The position numbers and the translations under genes were made by a program. The notes beneath the pieces are model-generated. The model saw nothing but the letters and a program-made list of their open reading frames with translations, had not been told where the DNA came from and made no database searches. A stretch of DNA of 6,275 nucleotides from Vulcanimicrobiia bacterium (GTDB lineage: Bacteria > Eremiobacterota > Eremiobacteria > Baltobacterales > Baltobacteraceae). Shown here piece after piece: positions 5,562 through 6,275 of the stretch (positions are counted from its first letter, which is position 1; each line of letters begins with the position of its first letter). Location of the stretch: positions 1 through 6,275 of the forward strand of contig JAMXLG010000168.1 of assembly GCA_024281135.1 (NCBI GenBank). Direction: 5' to 3'.

Positions 5562-6275
5562 CTACGATGATAGGGTGCCGTCCGGTTTTCGTATGAAGGG
5601 GGAAACGAGATCGATCGGGATTGGGAAAACGGTCGTAGAATTGTGCTCGGTGGCGACTTCGGTCAGGGCCTGTAGATAGCGCAGTTGCAGCGCCATTGGC
5701 TGTTTTGAAATCTTCTCGGCGGCCATGACGAGCTTTTCGGCGGCTTGAAATTCGCCCTCGGCATTGATGATTTTCGCGCGGCGTTCCCGTTCGACTTCAG
5801 CCTGTTTTGCCATTGCGCGCTTCATCGTGTCCGGCAAGGCTACGTCACGCACCTCCACGAGGGTCACTTTGATTCCCCAGGGGCCCGTGCCCTCATCGAC
5901 CACTTGTTGGAGCTGCGCATTGATCCGAGTGCGCTGACTCAAGAGTTCGTCGAGGTCGTGTTGGCCGATCACGCTGCGCAGCGTTGTTTGAGCGAGCAAA
6001 AACGTCGCCTTCGAAAAGTTCTCAACTTTTACAACGGCATCTTCCGGATTCACTATGCGGAAATAGACTACGGCATCCACGCTGACCGGGACGTTGTCAC
6101 GCGTCATCATCTCTTGGCGTGGTACGTCGAGCGTCACGACGCGAAGATCAATTTTCACGATTCGGTCGACGACCGGAATAAGGATGATCACCCCGGGGCC
6201 TTTTACGGGCAGCAGGCGCCCGAGACGGAAGATGACGCCACGCTCGTACTCGCGGGTGATTTTCACCGCCGCAGA
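5562..6275 (-). CDS. Slipin / stomatin-like protein (SPFH/band 7 domain), 5' end cut by the window
   Basis: The visible 237 residues are the soluble SPFH (band 7) part of a bacterial slipin, a membrane-anchored scaffold that oligomerises at the inner membrane. Familiar blocks occur in order: [87 protein letters not shown], the Glu/Arg-rich coiled stretch [42 protein letters not shown] and [10 protein letters not shown] near the end. A start could be read at the GTG at 6264-6266, but in-frame codons upstream give Ser-Ala-Ala before it, matching the (S/A)-x-I/V-K-I stretch inside slipins. That Val is therefore probably internal, and the N-terminal membrane hairpin lies outside the window. Bacterial slipins are often next to an NfeD protein with which they act in membrane organisation; if present, it would be beyond 6275. 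The stop is TAG at 5562-5564. Confidence 0.92.
   Translation of the reverse strand, partial: SAAVKITREYERGVIFRLGRLLPVKGPGVIILIPVVDRIVKIDLRVVTLDVPRQEMMTRDNVPVSVDAVVYFRIVNPEDAVVKVENFSKATFLLAQTTLRSVIGQHDLDELLSQRTRINAQLQQVVDEGTGPWGIKVTLVEVRDVALPDTMKRAMAKQAEVERERRAKIINAEGEFQAAEKLVMAAEKISKQPMALQLRYLQALTEVATEHNSTTVFPIPIDLVSPFIRKPDGTLSS

Noticed and set aside
1..6275. Search by eye for CRISPR arrays, insertion sequences, toxin-antitoxin pairs and defence genes
   Set aside because: No regularly spaced repeats, transposase motifs, terminal inverted repeats with target duplications, or recognised defence domains were found.

Overview
The window looks like ordinary chromosome from a moderately GC-rich bacterium. 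Five of the six protein genes lie on the minus strand and one small gene on the plus strand. Gaps are short and there are no transposases, phage genes, CRISPR arrays or long repeats. A SUV3-type RNA helicase, a DIP1984-family protein, a class C beta-lactamase-fold serine hydrolase, a YdeI/OmdA-type protein and a slipin together do not fix a taxon. A lineage such as Eremiobacterota or another deep-branching soil phylum is a guess, not something read from the sequence.

Layout, left to right. Positions 1-98 hold a tRNA-like 3' fragment on the minus strand: a clear T-arm plus an adjacent long-variable-arm-like hairpin, cut by the window edge. Positions 99-557 (minus) encode a DIP1984-family helical protein with a strong Shine-Dalgarno (SD) site. 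Positions 558-760 are intergenic and contain a strong minus-strand intrinsic terminator nested inside an 11-bp perfect inverted repeat. That repeat ends immediately upstream of the DIP1984 SD, which makes this leader the most interesting non-coding element here. Positions 761-2377 (minus) encode an exported serine hydrolase with all three catalytic motifs. Positions 2416-2847 (minus) encode a small protein made of two tandem YdeI/OmdA C-terminal-type domains. Positions 2940-4868 (minus) encode the SUV3-like helicase. Positions 4869-5074 are a divergent promoter region with a 14-bp palindrome and a TACAAT -10 candidate. Positions 5075-5467 (plus) encode a small secreted protein, followed by an intrinsic terminator at 5488-5518. 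Positions 5562-6275 (minus) are a slipin/stomatin-like protein whose N-terminus lies beyond the window.

How the genes work together. The helicase, YdeI-like and hydrolase genes run in the same direction with gaps of 97 and 38 bases and no visible terminator between them. They may be read together, but their predicted roles (RNA remodelling, unknown or stress-related, periplasmic hydrolysis) do not form an obvious pathway. I see no convincing new multi-gene system. The points worth checking are the DIP1984 leader, the tRNA-like edge element and the duplicated YdeI-type domain.
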